DNA of 64,000 nt from positions 109,240-173,239 of the forward strand of contig VWPU01012284.1 of assembly GCA_013398955.1 (NCBI GenBank), given 5' to 3'. The DNA comes from Callaeas wilsoni (Eukaryota; Chordata; Aves; Passeriformes; Callaeidae). A program made the position numbers and the translations under genes. Shown here in pieces: positions 13,075 to 25,145 of this stretch (within the stretch, counting starts at the first letter, position 1; each line of letters begins with the position of its first letter). Under the pieces are notes generated by a model that made no database searches, had not been told where the DNA came from, and saw only the letters and a list, made by a program, of their open reading frames with translations.

Positions 13075-15280
13075 GGAAAGAATACACCCCCCCAAAAAAA
13101 CAGCAAAGACCTCCTATAATCTACTTAGAAAGACTAGTTTACAAAGTGAAAAAACATTATTAGAAAAAAACCCTGCTCGTAATATTAGCTAATAGTTTAA
13201 TAACTCTGCCGCTTTGCTCATGGTGTACGAAAAGCTGGTGGTAGAAAAGGCCTTTTTCTCTATCTGATCTCATCACTGAGCTAGTGGTAGTGCGGTGATA
13301 TTTATGATTTCCCCAGCTGTTGCTAATTGTAGAGGATCAGCACAAACAGCTTATTGCTGTAGCCAGAGGACTTCTGATTCTTCCACATTCATGCAGCTTT
13401 GTAACGACAGAGAAGCAATGACAGGACTGCAGACTTATATGTAACCCAGGAGACTACCTGGAGCCAGCATTTTATTTGCTTCTACTGTTACTCTACATTT
13501 TAATACAATAATCAGATTCAGCCCTAATTCAGACATGCTGACAGACATGGGAGTGGCTGAAGTCAGAAGCAGAAACGTGTCCTCTGCACCCTTGTAGTTA
13601 ATCCAGTCAGTGTTTGGATTTTTAAGAGCTTTAAAACGAAGTTGTTAATAACCCTTCTGGCCTGAAAATGTCATTTAAAATATTGGAAGGAGAACAGAAC
13701 AACTCTCCAAACCTCAAATATTATGAATCTGTTCTTTTAAAGTGCTGTTTCTCATGTGTCTGTCAGTTTGTTTGTTATTACAGCTTCTTAATGGTACAGT
13801 ACACTGACAAAAACCAAAATTGGTCAGGTTTTAGTAAGTGAGACCACTAATAAAATCCCTTTATAGGAAGAAAAAGTTTGTAAGAAGGAGCTGAACTCAT
13901 TCAAGTCAAGCAGGAAAACTGGCACTGTCCTTTTGATTCTCAGTAGGATAACTTTTCTCACTGGAGAAAGATCCAAACCAGAGCCCTGGCCCTTGCTTTC
14001 TTCAGTCTGTGGAACCACTGAGTATAAAATCACATCATGGTACAGACTTGTCTGCTTTATGCAGAGAATTTTGTAAATGCAGAGCAAAATTTACAGTTAC
14101 TTAAACTAATAAGTGTGTTTGCAAACTTTGTTAACAAATATCTCATGTGCTTGTCTGAGCAGAGTAAAAACTATATAAAAAGCAGGGGAAGTCATATTGT
14201 TTTTAAAACACTGGCTGATATGCATTTTAACATTAAAAAACCCATAGGTTTATGAAAAGATAGGAAGGATAAAGGAAAAGTTCTGTTGAGCTGTCTGAAA
14301 TTATGTTGGGGTTTGTTTTCTGTAATTCCACATCTTAGAAAAAGAAAAATTAATTGGGAAAGTGCTAAAGCAAATTCAATTTTTATATAGTAATTGGTGC
14401 ATCTGTATCACAAAAACACTCCCCAATTATCCCTGGAACTGCCGTAATGCTTTCAATCCTCTGCCTTAAGGATCTAACACAAATCTATATACCCTTTCTA
14501 TAATAAAAAATTGATCAAAATATCTTAGAGAGTTTTCCTAGACAGAGATGTTCAAATAAAGTCCTTTTTTGACTTGGAATCCTTCTCTGTGGAAACCAGA
14601 AGTTTATTTCTTTGTCAGACATCTGAATATAAGAATGCTTTACAGCTTCTGACAAACCAGGGAGAGAAACAAACACAATAGCTCTGGGCATATTCTCCTT
14701 CCCTGACATGAAATGCTGTCTAAAAGAATTTGGGGATTTTTTTTACCTTGGTCTAGGATTTCTAGATGTGTACTTACCACACAGTAGTTCTAGCCCTGGC
14801 ACACCTGAAGATCTCTCTGCATAGATCATACATCTATCAACTTACTGGTATAAGGCAAGCTTACAGTGGGAAACAACTTTTGTATGTCCCAAAAACATTG
14901 AATTTATTGGATAAGAAAAGATCATCAAAGTAGTCTAAGCACAGTAGGTCCAAAACTTCCCCAGTACAGGACACCCCACTTAGCTGGGATGTGAGTCCTT
15001 CAGTGAGCTTTTTTAAGCTGAAATGGGCTTTCACATTTTTGTGGGTTTGTCTTATCCCATGCAGTTATCGTGTTTAAAAAGTAGGAAAAGGAAGACAAAT
15101 CAGGATGTATTTCAGTGTTATTATCTATTGAAGGTTCTTAGAGGTCTTCAGTAACTTACTGAGTTCCTTAAGGCTTGTGAGTCCAGAGACTATGCAGAGA
15201 AACAAGAAAGCATCTGTGTCTTTGCCATAGGATTTTCTAGGAATCTGTTTCAGTTTCCAATACTTCTACCTTCTAATTTT
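13075..15280. other. Single-copy non-coding stretch
   Basis: No exon or repeat family was recognised. The segment around 13200-13480 is more complex in sequence than its surroundings and could be a conserved non-coding element, but this cannot be tested from one genome. Confidence 0.5.
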
Positions 15281-15480
15281 AGAAAAAATAAAAATAAAAA
15301 TAATAACACAAAAAAAACCCCAAACAAAACCAAACCAAAACCAAAAAAACCCCAACAAACAAACAAAAAAAAAAAATAACACAAAAAACCCCCCATCAAA
15401 AAACCCCCAACAAACAAACAAAACCAACAAAAAAATCCCCAAAAAACAAACAAACACAAAAAGAATCCAAAAAACCCCCC
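15281..15480 (+). repeat. 200-bp A/C low-complexity tract with G-runs on the minus strand
   Basis: The plus strand is almost wholly A and C: runs of A, CAAA and CCAAAA units and many C-runs of four to six. The minus strand therefore carries repeated runs of four to six G separated by T-rich spacers, the composition that favours G-quadruplexes. Two overlapping frames of 76 and 79 codons (Phe, Gly and Leu only) are translations of this simple repeat and not genes. Confidence 0.9.
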
Positions 15481-15824
15481 AGCTGGCATGGTCCATCCTT
15501 TCTCATCCTATCAGTTCCCATTTTGGCCTAATTTCTGCTGTAGCTAATTTTATTCCTTTGGTTTGTAGTTCCACTCTAGCCTTTAAAAATAATCTTTGGA
15601 TTGTTTAAAAATATTGCTGGGCTCATGTCACTCTTTTTGAAGTTTTCATATCCAGACAAAATAACAGGATGTGCTGCAGTAATGAAAAAACACCATTACA
15701 TTCTCTTTCCAGAATGGAGCCCATGTAGGGTAGAATTTTAATCTCCAATTTTGCAGCACTATGCCAATATTTTCTAAACATTAAAATGCTTAAGCAGAGC
15801 TTGGGGTTTAAGGTTTGTTCTTAC

Positions 15825-15860
15825 CTGTTCCAGACCAGCCCTCCCATTTCCTTTTGGTAT
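15825..15860 (-). other. Candidate 36-nt microexon (weak)
   Basis: On the minus strand the segment encodes IPKGNGRAGLEQ, an exact 12 codons. It is preceded by a T-rich tract ending in GATAG and followed by GTAAGAAC after CAG, a strong donor. A length divisible by three with both splice signals is what a microexon would look like. With no partner exons or homology it may equally be chance. Confidence 0.15.
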
Positions 15861-18800
15861 CTATCAAGCATTAGGAACAAAACAGAGTATCCATGGAAAA
15901 CACAAACCAATAGCCTACGGTGCATTTCTGAATGCTCCTTAACTGTTTCTATTTCTTATGACTGGGTAATATTTTAACTTACTCAAAGTTCTTGCTTTAG
16001 TACAAGGTCAGGATATTTTATTATCTGGGTTATAAATTCACCAGGAGAACAAACTGGAAGACAATTAATCTAAACTTCCTACGTTTTGCTTTTGTATGTT
16101 CAATTATTAAAAAAAAAAATCAGTTTGTGATTGAAGGTGTGTTTCCACATCTGACTGCACCAACTCCCATTGAAAACATAAACTGTTGCCCTTACTCAGG
16201 AACAGCAAGTGACCTGGGAAGTCTCTATGGCTGTCACAATATTTCATACGTCTTTCCTTTTTCCATTTTAATCCATAAGTGATAGAGTTACACAGGAAGA
16301 TTCTGTCAGGAGGGCTTGTACCCAGTGTCTCCTTTTGCTCATCCCAGGAGTGGACTTATACTGCACAAAAAGGAGATGGATTATATGATGAGGCCTCTTT
16401 GTCTGAATAAATGTTTTTTGGCAACTGACTGAAATTATGACCCCATTGACAAGCTTGTGCAACTCCATCTATCCTCTCATCTGAAAATGCTTGTTGCCTG
16501 ATTACAAAATAAATTTTTAATTCCGAAAAATGCAGGGGTATGTCCTGGCATCCCTAAGCCTGGAGATGGCTCTTGTGGTAAGGCAGGGATAGAGGACAGA
16601 TAAAGATCAGGTACCTGTTTCTTATTTTCCAATGACAATTGCCATAAGCATGATGTTCATTTTAGAATTTTTGAAGATAATATTTTAAACCATGTATTTT
16701 AGTATGTTTCTTAGTCATCTGAAAACTTAAAATGTAGTTACCTAAAATCTTTATATAATATTGGTTAAAATTCACCAACAAAGCAATTTGAAGCCTGGTG
16801 AGGCCAGGTAACGGAACAACGGCAAAGCAGAAATTATGCAGCAAAGAGAATTTTCTGATTCCAACTTCATGCATGTTTTGTTTGTCATACTGAAGACCAG
16901 GGAAAAAATTATATTTACAAATTAGGAAACATAATTTAAAAACATTCATTTAACATCTGCTCTGCTAATCATGCAAACACCAAGTCCCTAAAGTGTCTTG
17001 TCTGAATGCGTTGTGCCATGTATGGCCCTCTCCTGGTTTCCCTAACTTGAGCAATATACCTCCACAATTAGGCCCTGGCAGATTTTTTCTACAAACTAAA
17101 ATGCATTTTGACTAATTATGTCAGAATAAAACTTTGTATGGAATTACACATTTCAGTCAAAATGGACAGGATATTTCTGCGATATAAAATTAGGCCAAAG
17201 GAGACAAAAATAGTACATAAATCACTACACCTGGAGTGTTTTAAAGGCAGCAGTGACTTTTAGTAGTAGGAATAAACACATCAAAAACTGAAATGGGAAT
17301 CCACCTTCAACTAATAGTAGTAAAATGGTCTGTTACAGGACACTGATTGTTCAATTGCTTCGAAGTGCTTTACTAGTGCCAGTTAAAATCTGCTCTGGCA
17401 AGCAAGACTATTAATTTGATGTAATTAAGAAATGAAAATGCCATTTTTGTATTTCATCTAGGTCTTATTTCAGATTATGAATTCCTTCCTTCTCCTCCCT
17501 TCCTCTGATTCAGTCATCTAACATTTTGGTTTAAGCTAAAGCCTCAACTTTTACAGACATAAGGAAAAACAAAAGGTTGATTACATCATTGATTTCCATC
17601 AATATTCTTGTGCTAGCAGACAGACAAAAGCAGAGACTACACATAAGATTCCACGTGAGCAGAAATGAATACTGTACTTAACAAATTGAATAAAATATTG
17701 ATCCATAGTAGAGAAATTGTGATGGAGTTATTGTGAAATCATATGGACTGTAGTCAATAGAAATTGAGACAAAATATGTCTAGTCAAATATTAATGAATT
17801 GAGAATTTCATATTACATTTAGAAAACAAAAGCATTTTTTCTGTAGATGGCATTTTCCTTTTACCAGGGATTAGACACTATGCTTCCCCCCGCACTGTAG
17901 CGTAATGTATTCTACAACGCAGGTTTACGTCTCCAGGAGGTTTATACCTCCTCTCTAAGGTTTCTCAGGGTGAAAGGTCCTGCTGCCTTGGCATTCTTAT
18001 TGATGCTGACAGGCAGCTAAAGAGATATCACATCAGTATTTGGAAAAATGACTATTTTATTGTTGGCATGGAATGCACTAAATCAAGCTGAGTGGTCAAT
18101 AAACTGGGTAGTGTAAGCCTACTCCTTTCAGTAGCTTCATAAGAAATACGTAATCTCTTTCCTCAGCTAAAACACTCTGTGCTGAAAATAAAATGCAGCA
18201 TCTGATATGGACAGACAGCTACTGCTCTGAAAAGTTTTGTGTGCCCGTAGGCAGGAGACTGGATAAAACAGGGTTGCTGATTAAGCATCACCGTGTGCAG
18301 CTTGGGCAAACACTGCTCAGGAGAAAGCCTAGAGAGGGTGAATGCAGGTTGGAAAAGTGCACTGGAAAATGTTTTGATTCATCTGACGTTCACATGAATG
18401 AGTTTTATATATCTTTATGCTTAGGCTTGGGACTCAAATTGCCTTAATAGAGTATTCATTTAGTATCTTCTGTATTCAGAACTCAATGACAGCAACGTAT
18501 CTTTATCAAGGAAAATAATCCAGCTTCTTCAAGCTGCTTCTGATCCTGAATCTGAAAGCTGTCGTGCTGATAATGAAGAAAGATAAAACTTTGGAGAAAT
18601 CAGAGAAAATGCAGAAATGCATTAGCTAATCATTCTAAACTGGCCTGCAGTTCTTTATAAAATGTAACCTTTTTACATAATATAGAGCAAGCTCTGACCT
18701 GCACCAGTTGATATTGGCTTCTCTATTTAGGGTTACCTATGGTGCATTCACAGGCATCACATTCTGTAAATAGTGGCAAACAGGCACCATTAGGGGCAGC

Positions 18801-20463
18801 ATTAATTGGATTAGCTCTGGTGTACAGTTTACCAAATCTGACTGTGTCTCAGAACCACAATCCCCAAGTTCAATAAATATATTGAGAGGATAAATTTGTA
18901 GAGAAAATTCTTTTGATAATCATATGTGAGTGAACAGAACCATCCTACGCGTCTTTCAGGATCAATATTTGTCTGTCCCAAGATCAGCCTTCTGATGTTT
19001 TAAAATCTTTAGATATAGTTTTACCTAGAAATTATGTCAACAGTATTTTATACCAGCACAGCAGCCATGAGAAATTATAATCTACTTAAAGAGTGTTATA
19101 AACAATATTAATATCTATGAGTCTGGTATTTCATGTACCTTCTGGACAACTCTAAATATAAAAGAATATGTAATTTTAAAACGGTCTATAAAAATTTTTA
19201 CTACAGTGATTTTGCTATGTTAATTCTCCTCTCCTCCTTAATGACAAAACTTTAATATTCATGTGGGCTCTTTCTTCATATTTAATGAATATACACAGTG
19301 TATTTTGAAAGAAAATCCAGCCACAGCAAGTCATAACACATCTGAATTAATCTGGTTAGCCTGATTAACAAGGGTGTTTTTTGGTATGCTACAATGGTGA
19401 ACGGAGTCACGAGATTGCTACTGGGGGATAATCTGGCATCTGTTAGAATCTGACAAAGTGATGGTTCTTCAAAATTCTTACAAAGAACTCCCTTTGCCCT
19501 CTTATTTTATCGTTCTTTTTTTTTTCTTAATGAATATATTAATAAGAAAACCAGCCTAGCCACAGTACCGCAAAATTAAATATAAGCCACATGGCTGATA
19601 CATAGAAAAGAAAGAATCTGCTCTTTTTAGTGGGTTAACCTGGACTGTTTTTAAAAGCTGCAAGAAGGACACTGAGGACCTATGATGGCAGCCCATGGGA
19701 TCTCTGCAGCAGCCAGATGTTAAATCCTGTGCTATGAATAAATTCCCAGAGCAGCAGCTACCTAGGCTTGCCCTCTGGCTTGTGTGTTTTATCTTCTGTT
19801 CTAGACTCCAGTACTCTCCTGGGCCTTTTAAGTACTTGCTGCATTTTATCCTTGAGGCTGCTACTTGCAGGGAGCAACCTGAAGAGCTAGACCAGACTTC
19901 AAACTCACTAAGTACTTCCAGGAAACCTGTGATGAAAAGTTCTAAGAAGTTTTTCATTGTTCTTCTGTTTTTTGCTACATATTATCTGCATTTATATAAT
20001 TACAACAATCCTCTCAAATACTGAACCTGCATGAATATTAGTTGATGCTTAAAGTACAGTTCTTTAGTAATGTAACATCACCACAAATATAATAATATTT
20101 TTCATTTCAAGCTGCATAGCTCTGCCCCACCCAAAATACATCTTGGTCTGTATTTGCCAAGTGATGGACCTAACAGAACCATCATGTAACAGCCGTTGAA
20201 AAACTCTTCAGTTGAACTGTGCTTAAATTAGACAGTGTTATTTCAATATTTAATTCTTAATTGTTCCCAGGACAAGCATGAGAAATTCCTCTGTTCATTC
20301 TTTAGGCCTCCATAGACTTTGATTTACAGGAACTAAAAGCAGAAGGTAGAATATTACAAAGCTTCTCTTTTTATTTTTAGAAAATAAAAATAGAAATAAA
20401 GAAGAGAGAATAAACTAGTAGAAATCAATTTTTATAGTTAAAATCTGATATGTTTTTTCTCAG

Positions 20464-20510
20464 ATGCTCCTCACAAGCCCATGCTTAGTTAAAGCCAAGG
20501 ATACTCTGAG
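20464..20510 (+). other. Candidate small exon (weak)
   Basis: A strong acceptor, TGTTTTTTCTCAG, is followed by a 47-nt segment ending in GAG and then GTATGTAAAA, a strong donor. The segment is open in the frame MLLTSPCLVKAKDTL. The length is not a multiple of three. Both splice signals are better than average for the window, but there is no homology or partner exon. Confidence 0.15.
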
Positions 20511-22588
20511 GTATGTAAAACCAATGACCTTAAATGCCTAAATTTCTTTTTGGTTGTAAGCCATTTTTCATCTTTGGAAATACATTTGTGCCAAATGTTT
20601 CAGAGAGCAGTTTATAGTTTATACTATAAACACCCTCATATGCTATAAATCTAGGGTGGCCTTTTAGCACAGGAAAATGTTGAATAGCACACTAGAAGCA
20701 TTGCAATTCTGTGCTCTAAGCCCAGACTTCCTTTATTTCACCCAGGTGTCTCACATTTTCCCCTTTCCCCCTTTCTGTTTTTGTCAAATCACTTCAGCTT
20801 ACAAGCTTGACATCTCTAGCATCGTTTGTGTGTTACAAAGGTATCTGAGACTGAAGGTTATGTGCTCACCCATACACTTGGCTGTGCTTTTAGGCCCATA
20901 CACTTTAGGTAAAAAACTTTGCTGAAATTAATTATTTGTCATACAGAATTATACAAGTTTTCTCTTTCATTGTCAGGTTGGCCCTTTGTGCTGTAAGAAG
21001 CCATTCATACATATCCTTGGGAAAGAAGTAGAGCATGGCGTTGATCTGGAGATCTCTACCTCTTCAAAAGCGATATGATTGTTAAAAATCAGACAGTTCT
21101 TCCATACTAGAACCTGGTCATACTATAGTCACAACCAAAGCCTGTGCAAGTGAGATGAATTTTTGGTTTTCAGGTGTGAATTGTAGATTCATCAGCATCA
21201 ATGCCCTACTCTTCCTTTTAGTAACTGGATCTTAATTCCTGATTGCAACCCTAAGCCCCATTTGCAGGAATGTCAAGAGCAAGAAGTGCATTTATTTGTG
21301 TCTATGATGATCCAAAGATGAGACAAGCTACCTGCTGCAGGTCAAGATTTTTATTTTTTGCATAATATAGAGCTATAATTTATTTTGGTTTCATTTATTT
21401 TCCTTTTATTTATTTTTTTAAATTATGCACCTAACAGAATATTAGATCAGTACTAAGTCAGAACAACACCAGTGTTTAGTACATACCAGGAAAAAGCTGT
21501 GTAATCATATTAGGTAGTGACAGTGAGAATCCTTAGACCACAGCAATAAGAGATGATGGGAATGTATGTATGAGAGATATATTTGGTGCCTCAAAGAGCA
21601 GAGAATCAGATCATGTGTGGCCACCACACCAGTAAACTCCATCTCTGAATATTTCTGTTTTGTTTTGTTTGTGCAGTCTTGCTGAAGTAACTGAGAACTC
21701 AGTATCATACCAGGCATCACCTAAGGCTGATGGAATACAGGCACAGATGGACCACAGGCTATTGATAAATTGGAAAATATTTACGAGGGCAGCATCTTAC
21801 TTCCCTTTGAACACATAGACCAGTATTAAAATGTTCTCTTCTGAATTCCCTTCTTTCCAAGAAAAATACCAAATCAATCTCATCTGAAACAGAGTTTGGA
21901 TAGGTTTCTATTACTATGGATAAATCAGGAGAAGAGGTTTATTTTTTTAAATTTGAACTTGAGACTATGGTTCTGAATATCATCTTGTCAAAGTCTCTAT
22001 TGACTTCAGAACTGAGAGAGCAGTTACGGTCCTTTTACTAACCTGATCCTTAGGGAAAATAATTCTGTGTAGACAATAAATAAATTTTTCCCACTTTTTA
22101 AAAAAGCTCTGTAAGAATATCTTCTAATTCTAGAAATACACACAAATTTTTCTCTGACTCTGCTTTGACTTTTGCACCATTTTTAGCTTCATGTCTATTT
22201 TAGCACTTTATATGTGTTTAATTCAAGTGCCAAAACTACTAATTAATGCCTGACAGATGGCCCATAACTGACTACCTGCAATTCTGCTATAGTCAAAGGA
22301 AGTCACAGCAGCTCTTTACACAGCACAAGAAGGGGAGCAAGAGCAGTCTTTTCCCTCCCAACCTCCAAGTGGGTACTACAGGTTCTGGAAAAATGTATTT
22401 TATTATATGTATGGCATTTTATATACAAGGATTCACCTGTAAATTAAGTTGAAGCTGTGTTCAATGTCAAAATGATAAAACAAACAACTCTAATCTCCTT
22501 GGAGGTTTTCAGTTCTTTTTGCTTGTCTGCTTGTTCTTGTTCATTTGTTTTTCTGCCTGGACAAGAGATTATTGTAAAGCAAGGAATG

Positions 22589-22652
22589 CTATTAATCCCT
22601 TCCAGTGACAGAAAATTAAAGCACAGAGGAGCTGAATAACTTATGCCGTGAC
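22589..22652 (-). repeat. MIR-like ancient SINE fragment
   Basis: The words TATTAATCCC, a diverged ACAG...GAAA block, GCACAGAGGAGCTGAATAAC and TTATGCC run in the same order and spacing as the reverse complement of the MIR consensus. About 60 bp is recognisable. It is old and inactive. Identification is by eye. Confidence 0.5.
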
Positions 22653-22742
22653 TGCGGATTTCACACCTCCCAGCAGTAATCACCTGAATGTCCTCTATAG
22701 TTAATAGTCATCTTCAGAGGGCAGTTCATTCTATTTTAGGAA

Positions 22743-22789
22743 GGGATGAATCAGCTGCTACAAGGAGGGGATGAATCAGCTGCTACAAG
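22743..22789 (+). repeat. 25-bp-period tandem duplication, two copies
   Basis: The 22-base word GGGATGAATCAGCTGCTAC plus AAG occurs at 22743-22764 and again at 22768-22789 with no mismatch, giving a 25-bp period. Local replication slippage is the simplest origin. Confidence 0.95.
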
Positions 22790-24885
22790 TACCCTCTGTG
22801 TTTTGAGTGCTGGGAGTTTTGGCAGATAGCTCAGAGGAGCCGTGTGCTTTTGGATGGGGACAGCGAGGTGACCCGAGATACACTGCAGGTCTTCAACAAG
22901 GTTGGGAGTAGACTCTGGAAATATTGGTGGAACAGTGTTTGTATGAGCCACTAAAATATTTTTCCATCTAAAACATAATACTTGATTTCTTTTTCATGAT
23001 TTCCATATATTTTTTGATTAATTTAAATTAATTGTTGATCTGTATTCTGGCCATTTCAGAAGGCTAGTTTTTGGTGTAGCTGTAGAATTTATCTAGTTTT
23101 AGTAGCTATAGAATTGAATTAACTATGCAAAATATAGGAAGAAGGAAGCCTTAAGAATTTATGAATCAGTGCTATTCAAAATATTCAGTTGTCCCTTCTT
23201 AAAAACAAAATGCTTCTTTCCTTTCTTATTAAAGCAACTTGTGACTGACTGAGGAATAATGATTATGTAAATAAAACAATTTCTTTTCATTTCTGCAGAA
23301 CTAATTAATAACAAAGAATCTAAATGTAACATCAGTAATAATATGAACTCACCTGTCCTTTGCATGACCTAACTGTATCTAAATAATGCTCTTAGAAGCA
23401 AGGTAAAATTGTATGATTTTTGCAAGTTTTGTGGTCATGATTCCAAATATAACACCAATGTCTCCTACTTCATTGGTCATTTATTTAGTTCAGATTCACT
23501 CTATATGCAGCTTATGTTCCAGTTTTAGTTTTGATACAGTATTCATTATGATTATGATACTTTTGATGAGTTTGAGATTTTTTTATGGTTTGTTGGATAG
23601 ACAGACCACCTTTCAGAGCCAATTAATTGAATATACACAGACATTTATTTTGACATTCTAAATTGTTTATTATTTTGAGTTTTCTGCTCATAGAAAAATC
23701 CTGCTGTTACAGTCTCTCGCCTATGGCACTTTTTTTTTTTTTTTTGCATTAATATAGTAAGTTTTACCTGCTTCTTTTACCCTCAATTTTCACAACCAAT
23801 TCTTTCTGAAAGTAGTAGGAAAACCCACCTAGACTGGTCATGATATCAGTGTGATACTCGTAAAGTTTAACAGAGAAAAATAGTTTAAAGATTTTTTCTT
23901 AACATTTTCCAGAAGCATATTTTTATACTGTGTACTTCAATTTTTTGTAAGTAGATATTCTTACTTCAAACAATATCTCCCTTATGTCATCCTTCCAGGT
24001 CTTTTAACAAAATACATGTGAAAATATATTATTACATGAGTTTTTCCAGCACACTATAGTCCCCATGTTTACATTCAATTTCTCCATTTCTTCTTTTTTA
24101 TCCATTTTTTCAGTCAGGCAAATAAACAAGCCTTTTAAAATGCAAATATTGATATTTAAAATAATAGAGTCTTCAGTGTAAAATGAATGTGAGGCTCGGA
24201 AGAAAACTGCAATTCATGACTTTGGAATCTCTATGAGACTGTTTTTAATATAAGCCAGAGTTACATGGATAAATAGTAATGGGAGCAGGAAAGCAGCAAA
24301 GATGTTCCATTTATTTCCAGCTATTGCTTTCTGGACTGATGGAGATAAGTACTACCTAGATTCAGCTGACTGTATCTGTATTCAATGCTGTTCAGCTCTG
24401 TGCTCATTCTTTACGTGTCATGCACCTGGCATTTTAATTTAGTGGGTGAAATGACTATTACAGGTAAAATTTGAAACTCCTTTGGGATTTTTTAGAGCAA
24501 GAACACCTTAGACATGTAAACCAGTTTATTTTTGGTGTCTGCACATTGATCAGTGCTTTAATGAGGTCACCTGTTTGAAAATTTTACTTCATTTTGTCCA
24601 GCCTCCTTGTAAAAATAAATTTTGAATTGTGTGACAAGACTTCAAGTCAGTAAGAGCTCTGAAGTGAATGTTTTCCTTAAAATGAGAACAGCAGAAAAAA
24701 AGGTAAGAGTTTCAGTCTCTAAACCTACATTTTGATAGAACACAAAGCAATGAACTAGAACACAGTGATTCTTAGAAGAATCAGAAAAAAATCTCAGGTC
24801 TATCTAGGAACAGACATCAATTAAGGATCTGAGGATCAGTCTTTCCCCTCCTGTCTGTGTCATTGCCATTTGGACCCTTTCGTCT
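22790..24885. other. Non-coding stretch, nothing recognised
   Basis: AT-rich single-copy DNA. A 16-base T run lies at 23730-23745. No exon, repeat family or RNA gene was recognised. Confidence 0.55.
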
Positions 24886-24939
24886 TCAGTCTTGACGTGC
24901 TCCACATATTTTCATTAGCTTCCTAGTTGTGATAAATCC

Positions 24940-25145
24940 TGGGTTATGAGAGAGTTCTCTTTTCCCATTCACCTGCCTCCTGGTCTTAGGAGGCTGCCAG
25001 TCCCACTGAGCCTGCTGGGCCTCGGAGGCTCTTCGCACTGCATCTCTCACCCCCACCTCGTCACTTGGCCCCAGGCGAGGCGCAGTCCCAGGGGACATCC
25101 TATGCAATGTACAGCAGCCCAAGAAAGGAGAAACTCTTGCCTGTA
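24940..25145. other. GC-rich block of unknown origin
   Basis: About 200 bp clearly richer in G and C than its surroundings, with several CpG between 25020 and 25090. Frames of 66 codons (plus) and 104 codons (minus) cross it, neither with a recognised domain. It could be a regulatory element, a diverged LTR or retrocopy, or a short exon region. Its origin is not resolved. Confidence 0.4.

Larger units (their letters stand above)
15481..22588. other. Long single-copy stretch, two weak exon candidates
   Basis: About 7 kb of AT-rich DNA without a recognised repeat family. The splice-flanked segments at 15825-15860 (minus) and 20464-20510 (plus) are listed separately. Frames of 109 and 133 codons overlap on opposite strands near 19556-20024; neither has a recognised domain and both look like chance openings. 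Confidence 0.5.

Noticed and set aside
15250..15496. Two overlapping minus-strand frames of 76 and 79 codons that look like membrane proteins
   Set aside because: They are translations of the A/C low-complexity tract and contain mainly Phe, Gly, Leu and Val.
19556..20024. Opposed 133- and 109-codon frames as genes
   Set aside because: They overlap on opposite strands, have no domain, no convincing splice edges and average composition for random frames.
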